Shown here one piece after another: positions 18,198 through 26,487 of a stretch of DNA of 26,792 bases (within the stretch, counting starts at the first letter, position 1; every line of letters begins with the position of its first letter). The position numbers and the translations under genes are program-made. Source of the stretch: Chara braunii (taxonomy: Eukaryota > Streptophyta > Charophyceae > Charales > Characeae); contig BFEA01000160.1 of the NCBI GenBank assembly GCA_003427395.1, positions 1,766,723-1,793,514 on the forward strand. Reading direction: 5' to 3'. The notes under the pieces are model-generated. The model saw nothing but the letters and a program-made list of their open reading frames with translations. It was not told the origin of the DNA and ran no database searches.

Positions 18198-18757
18198 TCA
18201 TGTCGGGGGGGCCGGGAGGGTCCAATGCTGGTTCGTCAGCCACTGGAGGGGGTTCACAGGCTTATCGCCAGCGGTCTGAGGGGCCAATGCAGATATTTGG
18301 ATGAAAGTGTATGGTGCCCACGGGATGTTGTTACCTATGAGCAGTCGCACAAGGAATTTGAAAATGAGCGCCTTTATCTCATTTTCTGGGTTGATGATCA
18401 CTAACCCCCCCCCTTTGAGTGTGGTTTTCTGACTATGTCCCATTCCACCCTACGAATGTAGTTGGTGTATTGGTGATTGCTGCGCCACAGGTACGTCATG
18501 GTTGCTTGCCTCGGTCTTGTCAGATGCTTGCGTTTTTTAGTTGCCAGAAACTTTAAGCTGTTTTATACCAGATCGCGGCAAATATGGCATTGTTAATCGC
18601 CAAGGCTCTGCCCACCAATGATGTGTACGCTGTTTTCCATGTGGTCATTCTCTGCATTGCTAAGTCGACCAACTCGTCCCTGTGGTCCTGGGGGGGGCCA
18701 TAGGCTGTGAGGTGCACCCCTAGAACTCAAATAGCAGCATCCTTGGGCTTCCAGTTT
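18198..18757 (-). pseudogene. Non-LTR (LINE) reverse transcriptase remnant
   Basis: Minus-strand pieces in order are VLGVHLTAYG (about 18700-18740), WKTAYTSLVGRALAINNA with AIWYKTA then a stop (18553-18640), and KGGGLVIINPENEIKAL with VRLLIGNNIPW (18198-18443). These match the conserved C-terminal half of LINE RT (the LGV, W-x-LS-GR-x-IN, WY and P-x-GG-LG-hydrophobic-N-ALhxKW-RhL-x-PW stations). The pieces are in different phases with stops, so it is dead, and its 5' part is missing. Family members copy their RNA at a nicked target. The A-rich tail at 17906-17932 could be this insertion's 3' end. Confidence 0.8.
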
Positions 18758-18820
18758 ACCCGAGGAGTTTCAGGTGGCGGGTTATCTGCATTGGTTAGCT
18801 ACCAGCCCTCTGTCTTGGTC

Positions 18821-18993
18821 CCTTTTTCTTTTCTTTTTTTTCTTTTTTTTTCTTTTTTTTTTGGGAAACAAGCTGCAGGTGATGCTAGGAGTGCTGATAA
18901 GAGCAGGCACCACTAGCACCCCCTGGGAGGCTCCATTTATTGGTGCGGAGCAGCACCTGCTGGAAAACGGGTCCAGCGTCCCTATACAAAATG
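18821..18993 (-). mobile_element. Poly(A)-tailed retroposon copy, minus orientation
   Basis: The minus strand reads TCATTTTGTATAGGGACGCT, GGACCCGTTTTCCAGCAGGT, GGTGCTAGTGGTGCCTGCTC, then an A-rich tail (plus-strand T8-C repeats at 18822-18862). It closely matches 17672-17820 including the TCATTTTGTATA leader, so that leader belongs to the element. Confidence 0.82.
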
Positions 18994-19185
18994 ATGAGGA
19001 CTGAACATTTGTATACATGTGTTCTACCTGTATTGTACAGTCTGGGCATTAGCAGGCCCACTATTCTGCCTGTGTTCTATCTGTGTTTCTGTGTTGTTGC
19101 CATCCCGTCCTCCTAGGTGAGTCCCAATTGTCTATGTTACAACAACCTTTGAACAAGCATACTATGTGAGCAGGTATGCATTAGA

Positions 19186-19300
19186 GTGTGCGTGTGTATG
19201 TGTGTGTATGTGTGTGTATGTGTGTGTGTGTGTATGTGTGTGTATGTGTGTGTATGTGTGTGTATGTGTGTGTATGTGTGTGTATGTGTGTGTATGTGCA
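19186..19300 (+). repeat. (GTGTGTAT)n minisatellite
   Basis: The 8-base unit GTGTGTAT repeats about a dozen times with GT extensions. Open frames on both strands are translations of the repeat. Confidence 0.95.
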
Positions 19301-19842
19301 TAAGGTGGGGTTGCTGTGGGTTGCAGTGGTGTAAGTGGTGTGTATATTTGTTCATTGTAACGGTGCTAGAGTGTAGGTCGTAAGTCTATTTATTTGTGTA
19401 TCTACTGTGTGTCCCGGGTTTTCACGCGGTAGAATATCCCATTATGTATGGTCCTGGGGCTGTGGGTAGGAGAAATGTGTTGTGTTGTATGCGGTCTGTG
19501 CTGATGTGATGATGTGATATGGGCTTTTATAGTATGTGTACGGGGGTGACCAGATGAATAAGTGAACGAATGAATGATTGGGATGAGATGGGATGAATGA
19601 AAGAAAGCAAAGAACAGAGAAGAAAGAAAAGAAAGACAGGAGGGGTGGGGAGGAATAGTCATCATCATCATCATCATTATCCATCATTTTTGTGATCATC
19701 TCAGGGTACTCGTCAAATTTCATCATCAGAAAGGTTTTTATCAGGATTCTGATATTATCAGATCCTAGATTTCTAGTTGGCATTCTAGCTTAGCTAATTT
19801 CCTAATTGAGTCTTTTGTGTAATGGCCAGGTTGAGTTGGCAC
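19301..19842. other. Unassigned; short CAT repeat
   Basis: Only a TCATCA run near 19660-19678 and GA-rich DNA at 19598-19650 stand out. No gene or element was seen. Confidence 0.4.
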
Positions 19843-20065
19843 CAGAACGACGCTGGCCAGCGCCAGGGCAGTGCCCTGTAACCTGCTTGAGTAGGAGCTT
19901 GAGGCTTTGTATAGAGGTCTGGGATTGCCGAGAGAGGAAGGCAATCTGCAAACTTGACTAATGGCTACAATCTGGCCGACGATGGTCGACGATGGTCGGA
20001 ACAGGTGTGGGTAGCGCTGCCCTGTAACCCAGCCAGATTGGGGTGTGAGACCGGGAAGAGGCCTG
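19843..20065 (-). repeat. Inverted copy pair of the 9.1-10.3 kb repeat family
   Basis: On the minus strand two units read GCTGGGTTACAGGGCAGCGC (unit near 19980-20065) and GCAGGTTACAGGGCACTGCC followed by GGCCAGCGTCGTTCTGG (unit near 19843-19950). These are the blocks of the plus-strand family at 9138-10275, in the same internal order. Confidence 0.75.
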
Positions 20066-20194
20066 ATTGGTGCACAGCACAGGCTCAGTTGTGATTGGTT
20101 GGTTGGAATGGATACAGGAAATTAGGGACAGGATAGTATTTTTGTGCTGAGTAGACAGTCATTCTGATTAGTTATCATTTATCTCTATTTCATG

Positions 20195-20282
20195 ACCTTC
20201 ATCATCCACTCTATCATCCTGAATCATCCTAAATCATCCTCAATCATCCCAAATTATCATCAATGATCATCAATCATCAATG
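20195..20282 (+). repeat. Imperfect (ATCATCC)n repeat
   Basis: About ten degenerate copies of ATCATCC/AATCATC follow each other. Nothing else is encoded here. Confidence 0.85.
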
Positions 20283-20617
20283 TATTTCCATTATAAGGGA
20301 CGCTGGGTGTAGCGGACCTCTGGTTGGCCTGTGAGACCAGCCCCTTGGCCTGTTCTCACAGGCTTGTGTTGTATTCGGGGTAGCNCAGTCCAGGCCGGTA
20401 CCTCTGTCGTTACCAGCCAGTCCAGTCCAGTCCCGTCAGTCCGCTGGGGTATACCCCAGCTGTTGTCTGTTTTCGGACTCATTCTGCATTCGCACAGTTT
20501 GGAGTACGTGCGTTGGAGTCTAGCGTGGGAGCTGCGCTGTGCCATCTCGCTCCCCCTTCTTCCTCCATCTCCATCTCTATCTCTGGCGGAGCACCACACC
20601 TGCTGGGTCCGCCACAC

Positions 20618-20629
20618 TGGTATCGGAGC
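20618..20629 (+). promoter_or_regulatory. Candidate primer-binding site (tRNA-iMet, one mismatch)
   Basis: TGGTATCGGAGC differs from the plant iMet PBS TGGTATCAGAGC at one base. It is preceded by CCACA-C, so an LTR could end with CA at 20615-20616. A near-perfect palindrome (20625-20647) overlaps its end. No gag-pol follows that I recognise, so this may be a non-autonomous element or a chance match. Confidence 0.4.
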
Positions 20630-22494
20630 GGGAACGTTCCCCGCTCCCACCCACCACCCCGTACAGCTGGGAAAACAGCGAAACCCGACAGTCGGTTTTT
20701 TGGCTGTCGCTTTCAGGCCATTTTTCGATGAAAACGAGGGAAAAAAGCAGCTGCAGCAGGAAGTGACACGTGGCAGAAAAAAACACGTGTCATCACGAGT
20801 GCGGCGCTTGCGCCAAGGCCGCCGCATGTGCCACGCGCCCACGCTGCCCCGCTGCCCCGCCCCGCCCCGCTCCCGGATTTATATTATCAAGATCAGGGAT
20901 CTTGCTGCCGCCGGGGTTTGAACCCAGGCACCTGCTGGGCTTGCGCGTTGTCGGAGGACGCGGTGTTCCAGCCCTCCTTCGTGTGCCAGATTTCTGCTCA
21001 GTACGAGTACCGTCCCGACCTCTGCTGCTTGTTAGGCGTGTTCCGAACCCCTACAGGCCTGGTACCTGAGCTGTACCTCGACGTGGACAAGTCCAGTTGG
21101 CGTTTGCCCCGACAAAAGGGTGTGCCACTGGACTTTCCTTTGGTCCACGCAGGCTCGGCGCCCTGCTGTACAGCAGAGCACTACCGGACTGCAGTCGTGG
21201 TAGCCGTAGGGTTTGTCCAGGCTGCATGCATTGGTTGAGGCTGTGGACTTCAGCCTCATCTAACCGGGGTCCATTTGAGCAGGAGTCGACGACTCGGACC
21301 TCGAGTTACATGTGAGCAGTTATGCAACTCATATCCGTTCGGGTGAGCCCCGGTGACTCCTCTAGGCTGAGTCTGGTCGTGCGCTCAGGCCCTTGGTGGA
21401 CGTACCGTTCTGCTCAGTCCCCATTCCATTTGAGTTGCCATTGCCTGCAATCTGGCCGCACACCAAGTCATCGTTCAGGCTTGTCTCTTTTAAATCAGAC
21501 GGGTCCTTGTACAGACCCAGTCATGGCAATCCTGACGAAGCTCTTTTCACTAGCTACCTGAAAAATACTAACAGCTTACCGTTCGGTAGGTTGTAAGCTG
21601 GTCGTCGTCAGAGAGAAAACCCCTTAAGGACTGCCTGATCGGTGCCCTGGAAACCCAACCTCTACTTATCTATTGCAGTTTCAGGGAGACATTACCCCTT
21701 GCACTTACGCATACCGATGGTCAGGAGCAGCTACAACATTGCATCTTTTGATTTGCTCTCTCGGATGGTCTTGATTGAACAGATTACTCAGTACCCTGTG
21801 AAGCCTTAGACCAACATCAGAACTTGGGCGCGGGTGGTCTGTGGCCAGACACTGACCATCTTTATACCATGAGCAAGTAGCACCGTATCCCCTTGTAATG
21901 ATCGGATGAGCTTCACCTGGCCCTGATCTCCTGATGGCATAAAGTCGGCTAACAAGCTGTCTACAGAGAATATTGATAACTAGTGATTTGCAAGAAAACC
22001 CTGTCGTGAGCAGGCGTCAAGGACAGTAGAAGTGGATTAGCTGTCGAAAAGCATGTAACACGCCACTAATTGAAGGGGCGCACACCAACTCTCGATCTTG
22101 AGCAGGTGATCAGTTTTCCGATCGATGTTTAATCAGTACTTAATCGGACGTTCAGTGGGCACATCAAAGCTGCTCGGTCAAATACTCAATTAGTACTCTA
22201 ACATCAGCAGATTTAGCAGTCAACCAGTATCTAAGTCATTTTGATCCCGCATCTGATCAATACTCAGTCAACACAGGGATGTGGTTGTTGAGGGAACAAC
22301 TAGCATCTACAAAGTTAACCTATGTTGTAGGGCTAGTAATAACTAAACGGCTCTCTTATCAAAATTCAGCAAATCTAGAGGCTCATCCTAGCAGTCAGAG
22401 AGTCGGATTACGGTATATGTATCCGAAATCTTAGGAAGAAGCTGGAATCATGGGAAGTGAGGACCTTGTGCGGATGACCTACTCTCTCAGCTGA
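20630..22494. other. Unassigned region between the candidate PBS and the protein array
   Basis: It contains a 9-bp inverted repeat TGACACGTG...CACGTGTCA (20764-20792) with a G-box core, a minus-strand GGTTCAAACCC (20914-20924) like a polymerase III B box, and a CAAGATC/GATCTTG stem (about 20889-20905). From 21600 the DNA is less GC-rich and holds scattered short frames. A very weak resemblance to the array unit (near 21750-21860) is not called. Confidence 0.4.
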
Positions 22495-22695
22495 AACGAA
22501 AGGAATGGTTGGGGGGCAGAAGCGATCAGGGACATCCTAGATCTCATGAGAGACAACGCACTGAAGCTGGTAAAGGATCAAAAGTTCATCACGTATACAC
22601 TCTACTTCTACAGATTGGACGGACGACTGCATGCCAATTTTTCTTCTGCTGAAACTGTGGAGTTGGCAAAGGAGGTCAATAACCGTACTCAGTAA
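22495..22695 (+). pseudogene. Array unit A: C-terminal half of the unknown repeated domain
   Basis: The frame opens after a TGA and reads NGWGAEAIRDILDLMRDNAL, LVKDQKFITY and ETVELAKEVNNR, then TAA. It aligns with the second half of the other units: the W-G-x-AE start, the basic/acidic helix ending KDQ or KEKER, and the closing V-E-L/F-A-x-K/E-V motif. The last unit (G) has the closest form (FLDQMRGSAMKVVTDQTDI). The first half of this unit is not recognisable upstream. Function is unknown. Confidence 0.6.
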
Positions 22696-23104
22696 AAGCG
22701 ACAAAAGGGAAGACTCCTAGTCGGCGACCACGTTAAAGAAGAGCGGACTAAGCGAAATCATACTCCAACATTCAGAATTAGATGCCACAAAGACGTCACC
22801 CCGTATAGTCAGTGAACCAAGTCTCGTCCAAGCACATAGAGTACCACTAGAATCCAGCCGAGCCAGTTAGCATTGACCATTCATAAAACGAGTATTTTCA
22901 AACCAGCCAGAACCCTGCGCTTGAATTCTGGTGTCGGCATCTCAGATTGTGAAAACTCAGTAATTCGAGGTACGTGTACGAGACAACGGGGACTTAATCT
23001 TGTGTTTAGTCCTCACCACCGGACTCAAGGATCAATATCGATTAGGCAGTGTTTTTATCAAGAGGTACAGGGTCAGGTTCATCATCGGACATCAGTCTCG
23101 ACAC

Positions 23105-23686
23105 ATGAGTGTAGTTCAAGTCTCACTAGTTGCAAGGTCTGTTTTGGCCAGCCTCAATCTGATTGCCCTCAAGGATGCTTTTCATTATCAGTATGTCAGT
23201 GCAACCTGTTTCAGGACGGGAGATTTGTCAATCTATGTTGTCCCTACCAGTTTTGCAGACAGTACCGTCCATGATCTGAGACCCTATCTGAAGAAGGGGA
23301 AAGAAACCCATGAGCACTTCGATTTAGTATGGATTGCGGCAACCAGGTACCTTGAGGAGAGGCAAAAAGAGCTAGATGAGAATGAAGTGAAGCTAATCTG
23401 TAGCTTCGAACCCAAGCTCTACACTGATTACCCAAAGTCTCCAGTTCTCTTTACCCTCACAGATGACTCTAATTGGGGTGACCTGGTGGATCTGGCAAAG
23501 AGGTACATTTCGCCAGCAGCAATCGACTACGAGTCTGTGACTGAGCCTTCTGAGTTCCCACATCTCAGACGAGGGATCTTCTCTCAACCGTATCTTCCAA
23601 CACTATGGGAGGAGTTTTGTGCCATGGTTGACTTTCGTATCATGGGACTTGGATGGAAGTGCTTGGAGCTCGCGGGCTTCAGGTGA
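23105..23686 (+). CDS. Array unit B: open frame of the unknown repeated domain
   Basis: From an ATG at 23105 the frame codes for 193 residues. Segments parallel to the other units are VLASLNLIALKDAFHYQY, then DLSIYVV and DLRPYLKKGK, then WIAATRYLEERQKELDE, then DDSNWGDLVDLAKR. It is closest to unit C (FPYQYE, DICPYVKKGD, WLWRIAT, TNWLPIISMVLK). After the usual end it continues with PHLRRGIFSQPYLPTLWEEF, which looks like a second copy of the tail. There is no signal peptide or membrane segment. I do not recognise the family. The frame is also open upstream to 23000 without an ATG. Confidence 0.55.
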   Translation: MSVVQVSLVARSVLASLNLIALKDAFHYQYVSATCFRTGDLSIYVVPTSFADSTVHDLRPYLKKGKETHEHFDLVWIAATRYLEERQKELDENEVKLICSFEPKLYTDYPKSPVLFTLTDDSNWGDLVDLAKRYISPAAIDYESVTEPSEFPHLRRGIFSQPYLPTLWEEFCAMVDFRIMGLGWKCLELAGFR

Positions 23687-23785
23687 CTTTAGATACGGAG
23701 ACCACATCCTCAGAGAGTATGGAGACATGGCAAAAGCCCAAACGCCAGATAACAAATGAGAGATTGAGTGTAAGGTTCAGGGGGA

Positions 23786-24246
23786 TGAGTGAGAACTCTT
23801 GACTGGTGATGACCATGCTCTCCTTGATGTGTACTTTCTGATATTATTATGAGTTTTTATTCTTCCCTCACTTAACTTTGTCATTGCTCGAGTCAGTCAG
23901 TCTTGCTTTTTTGCATTTACTTTGCTTGATGATTCCACTCTTTGATGATTATGTCACGGTTCTCAAAATTAGCAAGCTGATAAAATTGATGCATAAATGA
24001 CACACCAACGTTTCATGATTATTACTTGCATGGTTCTTGCTGTTCCGAATAAAAATAAAAGATTCCTAAGACCGGGGACTGGCGAAGACCGTAATTGAAG
24101 GGTCTCGCTTGAAGTCAGACACACACAACAGGAAGGGTTTGCTTTATCTAATCTATATTATTTATTACAGGTAAATACAAAATCTTGCGTGACAGTCTGT
24201 TGACTTTCTGGTCGCCTGAAGAGGCCTGACTAGAAAAAGTGCGACA
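23786..24246 (+). mobile_element. Candidate LTR ending at a tRNA-Asp PBS
   Basis: The right edge is suggested by GCGACA followed by four A and then an exact PBS. The left edge is a guess: TGAGTGAGAAC at 23786 follows a short purine run (CAGGGGGA) that could be a polypurine tract. AATAAAA at about 24047-24055 would serve as a polyadenylation signal. No second LTR copy is in the window, so the left boundary is weak. Confidence 0.35.
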
Positions 24247-24250
24247 AAAA

Positions 24251-24268
24251 TGGCGCCGTTGCCGGGGA
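24251..24268 (+). promoter_or_regulatory. Primer-binding site complementary to tRNA-Asp
   Basis: TGGCGCCGTTGCCGGGGA is the exact complement of the last 18 bases (including CCA) of plant tRNA-Asp(GUC). It is known as the PBS of Athila/Tat/Ogre-type Ty3/gypsy elements. The CCA complement and lack of further tRNA match on the other strand argue against a tRNA gene. It implies an LTR retroelement reading on the plus strand. Confidence 0.82.
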
Positions 24269-24288
24269 CATGAAAAATTTTCATGTCC
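24266..24288. repeat. Perfect 11-bp palindrome at the PBS edge
   Basis: GGACATGAAAA and TTTTCATGTCC flank one A. The left arm starts inside the PBS (last three bases). In RNA it would form a hairpin immediately 3' of the primer site. Confidence 0.9.
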
Positions 24289-24593
24289 GGAACGAGCCTG
24301 GATCAGCAAACAGTTTTGAGCTTTGATTAGGCCTTAAGAACTGTTGACAATTTTTTAATTTTTCAGAGTGATTTTTGCAATCTTTCTTGAGTCGTTATTC
24401 TGTTGAAAAACCTAATTGCTAACTGAGTCCTATTTTTTCTTATGTGAGGTAACCACACTGGGCTAGAGAAGGGGATTGATATTACTGTTAGAGAAAATCA
24501 GGCTTGATCTCAGGTATGCCTTATGAGTCTGTGATGCCCTTGAAACATTGAGAAAGTAAAGAAAGAGTCGGGAGCTAAGAGACTTCATCAAGA

Positions 24594-24986
24594 ATGTTAA
24601 CTCCTGATGCATTGAAATAACTCTCGGAAGTAACTACTAAAGGGATATTCCCCTATCAGTATGAGCATTGTTGAGTCTACCGTTCTGCCGATTCGGCCAT
24701 CAGCGTAGTGCTGGCTCGCTTCTTGGAGGGAGATATCTATGATATTTGTCCTTACGTCAAGAAGGGAGACTGTGACGATGATGATGCATTCAACTGGTTA
24801 TGGAGAATTGCAACATAATCCCTTTATGATGAGAAGGCAGATCTATTCAAGCAGAAGAAGAAAGTGGAATGAGGTTTAATGCCAGTAACATATGACACTG
24901 TTCCGATCCCTCCAATACCTGACAGCTACTGTGATTGAACTAATTGGCTACCAATCATCAGCATGGTACTGAAGTGGGAGAAATGA
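24594..24986 (+). pseudogene. Array unit C: unknown repeated domain with five in-frame stops
   Basis: One phase holds for 393 bases from an ATG and gives MLTPDALK-stop-LSEVTTKGIF, PYQYE, then AISVVLARFLEGDIYD, CPYVKKGD, WLWRIAT, YDEKADLFKQKKKVE, DTVPIPPIPDSY and TNWLPIISMVLKWEK. Internal stops are TAA, TGA, TAA, TGA and TGA, with no frameshift. Each segment has its counterpart in B, D and E at matching distances. The unit begins about 340 bases after the PBS. Confidence 0.65.
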
Positions 24987-24996
24987 ACTGGTGGTC

Positions 24997-25506
24997 ATGA
25001 GAGCTAAAAAGACTTCAATAGAGGAAATCAGGCAGAGAAGGTCGAAATTTGGCAGAGGTTCAGACCCAAGTCAAGAGAAGGTCGAGTGTCTCCTAAGGTC
25101 ACTGAATACTCTAAGTAAGAGAGAGGTGTTCCCATATGAGGTTGTCGGATATGCGATGGTCGAGAGTGGATGGGAGCAGGAACGATTATATGTATTGACA
25201 TTTTATTTCATAGACCTGGATGTGTATGATGTAAGAATCTACGTCCCAAAAGAAAGAAGTATTGAAGCAGTGTATGGGAGATGCTGGGGATTTGCTGAAG
25301 AGGTTGTACTAAAAGAGAAAGAGAGATTCGAGAGGGAAAATAAGAGTTTCACTGGATCCACTCGATTTACTGTCTTTGAAGAATTTCCAGCTCTTTCCTT
25401 GCCCGATATTAATTTGTCAAGAGATAATTGGTCTGCGGTGGTTGAGTTTGCTCTGAAAGTGAAAAGAGACCAAAGAGTCAAATCAGTCGACGCTATGTAC
25501 CCTTAA
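24997..25506 (+). CDS. Array unit D: intact open frame of the unknown repeated domain
   Basis: From ATG at 24997 the frame encodes 169 residues. A basic N-terminus (KKTSIEEIRQRRSKFGRG) leads to the unit proper: CLLRSLNTLSKREVFPYEVV, LYVLTFYFIDLDVYDVRIY, VPKERS, CWGFAEEVVLKEKERFEREN, FTVFEEFPALSLPD and SRDNWSAVVEFALKVKRDQ. Predicted features are a beta-rich first half (alternating hydrophobics), a charged helix, and a short Trp-containing helix. There is no Cys/His metal motif or catalytic signature that I recognise and no membrane segment. It is followed 65 bases later by unit E. It is the best-preserved copy and could be expressed, but flanking units are broken. A retroelement origin cannot be excluded, since the PBS lies 0.7 kb upstream. 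Confidence 0.65.
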   Translation: MRAKKTSIEEIRQRRSKFGRGSDPSQEKVECLLRSLNTLSKREVFPYEVVGYAMVESGWEQERLYVLTFYFIDLDVYDVRIYVPKERSIEAVYGRCWGFAEEVVLKEKERFERENKSFTGSTRFTVFEEFPALSLPDINLSRDNWSAVVEFALKVKRDQRVKSVDAMYP

Positions 25507-25571
25507 GAGAGAAACCCTAGCTTAGACTGGTAAGAGGTCATGGAGGGTTGAGTAAGGTTGAATCAGATAAG

Positions 25572-25970
25572 ATGTTAAATTTTTTCAATTCTATAACGAA
25601 GAGAGTTGTAATCCCCTATGAGATTGTGAGGTATGAGGCCATAAAGAAACCAGGGCGAGAGCACGACAGTTTATATGTTCTTACCTGCTATTTTTTTGAT
25701 CTTGATGAGTATGATATTGGGATTTATGTACCGAAACAAAGATTTGAAGAGTGTAGAAAATGTGTGTGTTGGCAACGAGCTTCGGACCTTGTGCAGGATG
25801 AGAAAAGAAGGTTAGAGCGAGAGGGAGAGAGTTTCTCCTTGAGTACCTATGTCAAACCTTTCGTTGGAATACCATCTCCACCTGTTGAAGGACTTGCATT
25901 CTCAAGACACAATTGATCAGTCATGATAGATCTTGTATGAAAAGTGAAAAGATCCCTATAAGAATACTCT
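25572..25970 (+). pseudogene. Array unit E: unknown repeated domain, stops in the last motif
   Basis: From ATG at 25572 the open part runs to 25916: MLNFFNSITKRVVIPYEIV, RYEAIKK, LYVLTCYFFDLDEYD, IYVPKQR, CWQRASDLVQDEKRRLERE, GIPSPPVEGLAFSRHN. It then hits TGA exactly where unit D has Trp (NW). Reading on in the same phase gives SVMIDLV, a second TGA, and KVKR, the same ending as D. It is about 60% similar in motif regions to D and is probably its nearest relative. The truncated open frame may still be translated, lacking only the terminal motif. Confidence 0.6.
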
Positions 25971-26485
25971 CAGTAGTCAGGATAACTACTGTAAGGGGTA
26001 AACTTTATGAAGTGACAGGGTATGATAATCCCTTTGTAATCCTCAGGCATGAGATTTGCGAGAGAGGACATATAACATTTCTCATTCTTGTGGTCAAGTT
26101 TCTGAACTCTGACAGTCTGGACGTGAGGGTTTACTCCTCAACCTGACTAGAGGAGGAGGTTGACTATTTGGAGTGTCTAAAAGCGGCATATATTAGTCTC
26201 AAGAGAACAAAAGAGTGGCTAGAGAAGTTAAGGAGAAAAGTGACATGGGGAGTGAGAGTAAAAGAGTTTTAGAGATTCCCTGAGTTCTCGATTGCAGATG
26301 GGTTTGAAGACGTGAAAGATTGGATGCCCCTGTTGGAGACTATTGCTGAGGTTGGAAGAGCAAGAGAGAAATGCGCATGTGTGATGATAAAATCTCTGCT
26401 TTTGAGTACCTTCGAGCACAGGTTCGAAATCCCTGATTATGTCCAACCTGAGATCTACCTTTCAGATGTTGCCTATGATGGTTAG
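25937..26485 (+). pseudogene. Array unit F (and start of G): frame kept through two stops
   Basis: From ATG at 25937 one phase holds for about 549 bases with internal TGA (26144-26146) and TAG stops only. Segments are ILSVVRITTVRGKLYEVTGY, DSLDVRVY, LKRTKEWLEKLRRKV, FPEFSIADGFEDVKDWMPLL and ETIAEVGRAREK, which follow the D/E order. From about 26385 a new unit starts (SLLLSTFEHRFEIPDYV), ending at TAG just before the next frame at 26488. Confidence 0.55.
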
Positions 26486-26487
26486 CA

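Noticed and set aside
20331-20921. 196-codon open frame after 20331 as a protein gene
   Set aside because: It spans an unknown base, crosses the candidate LTR/PBS junction, and shows no conserved domain.
21032-21315. Open frames on both strands around 21.0-21.3 kb as a gene
   Set aside because: Overlapping frames in several phases without a recognisable motif; GC-rich composition is enough to keep them open.
21750-21860. A further array unit upstream of A
   Set aside because: A short LL...P...FIP-like resemblance is too weak to separate from chance without an alignment.
24248-24272. tRNA-Asp gene on the minus strand
   Set aside because: Only the 3' 18 bases match, CCA is included, and no T-loop, anticodon or acceptor 5' strand follows; a PBS explains it better.
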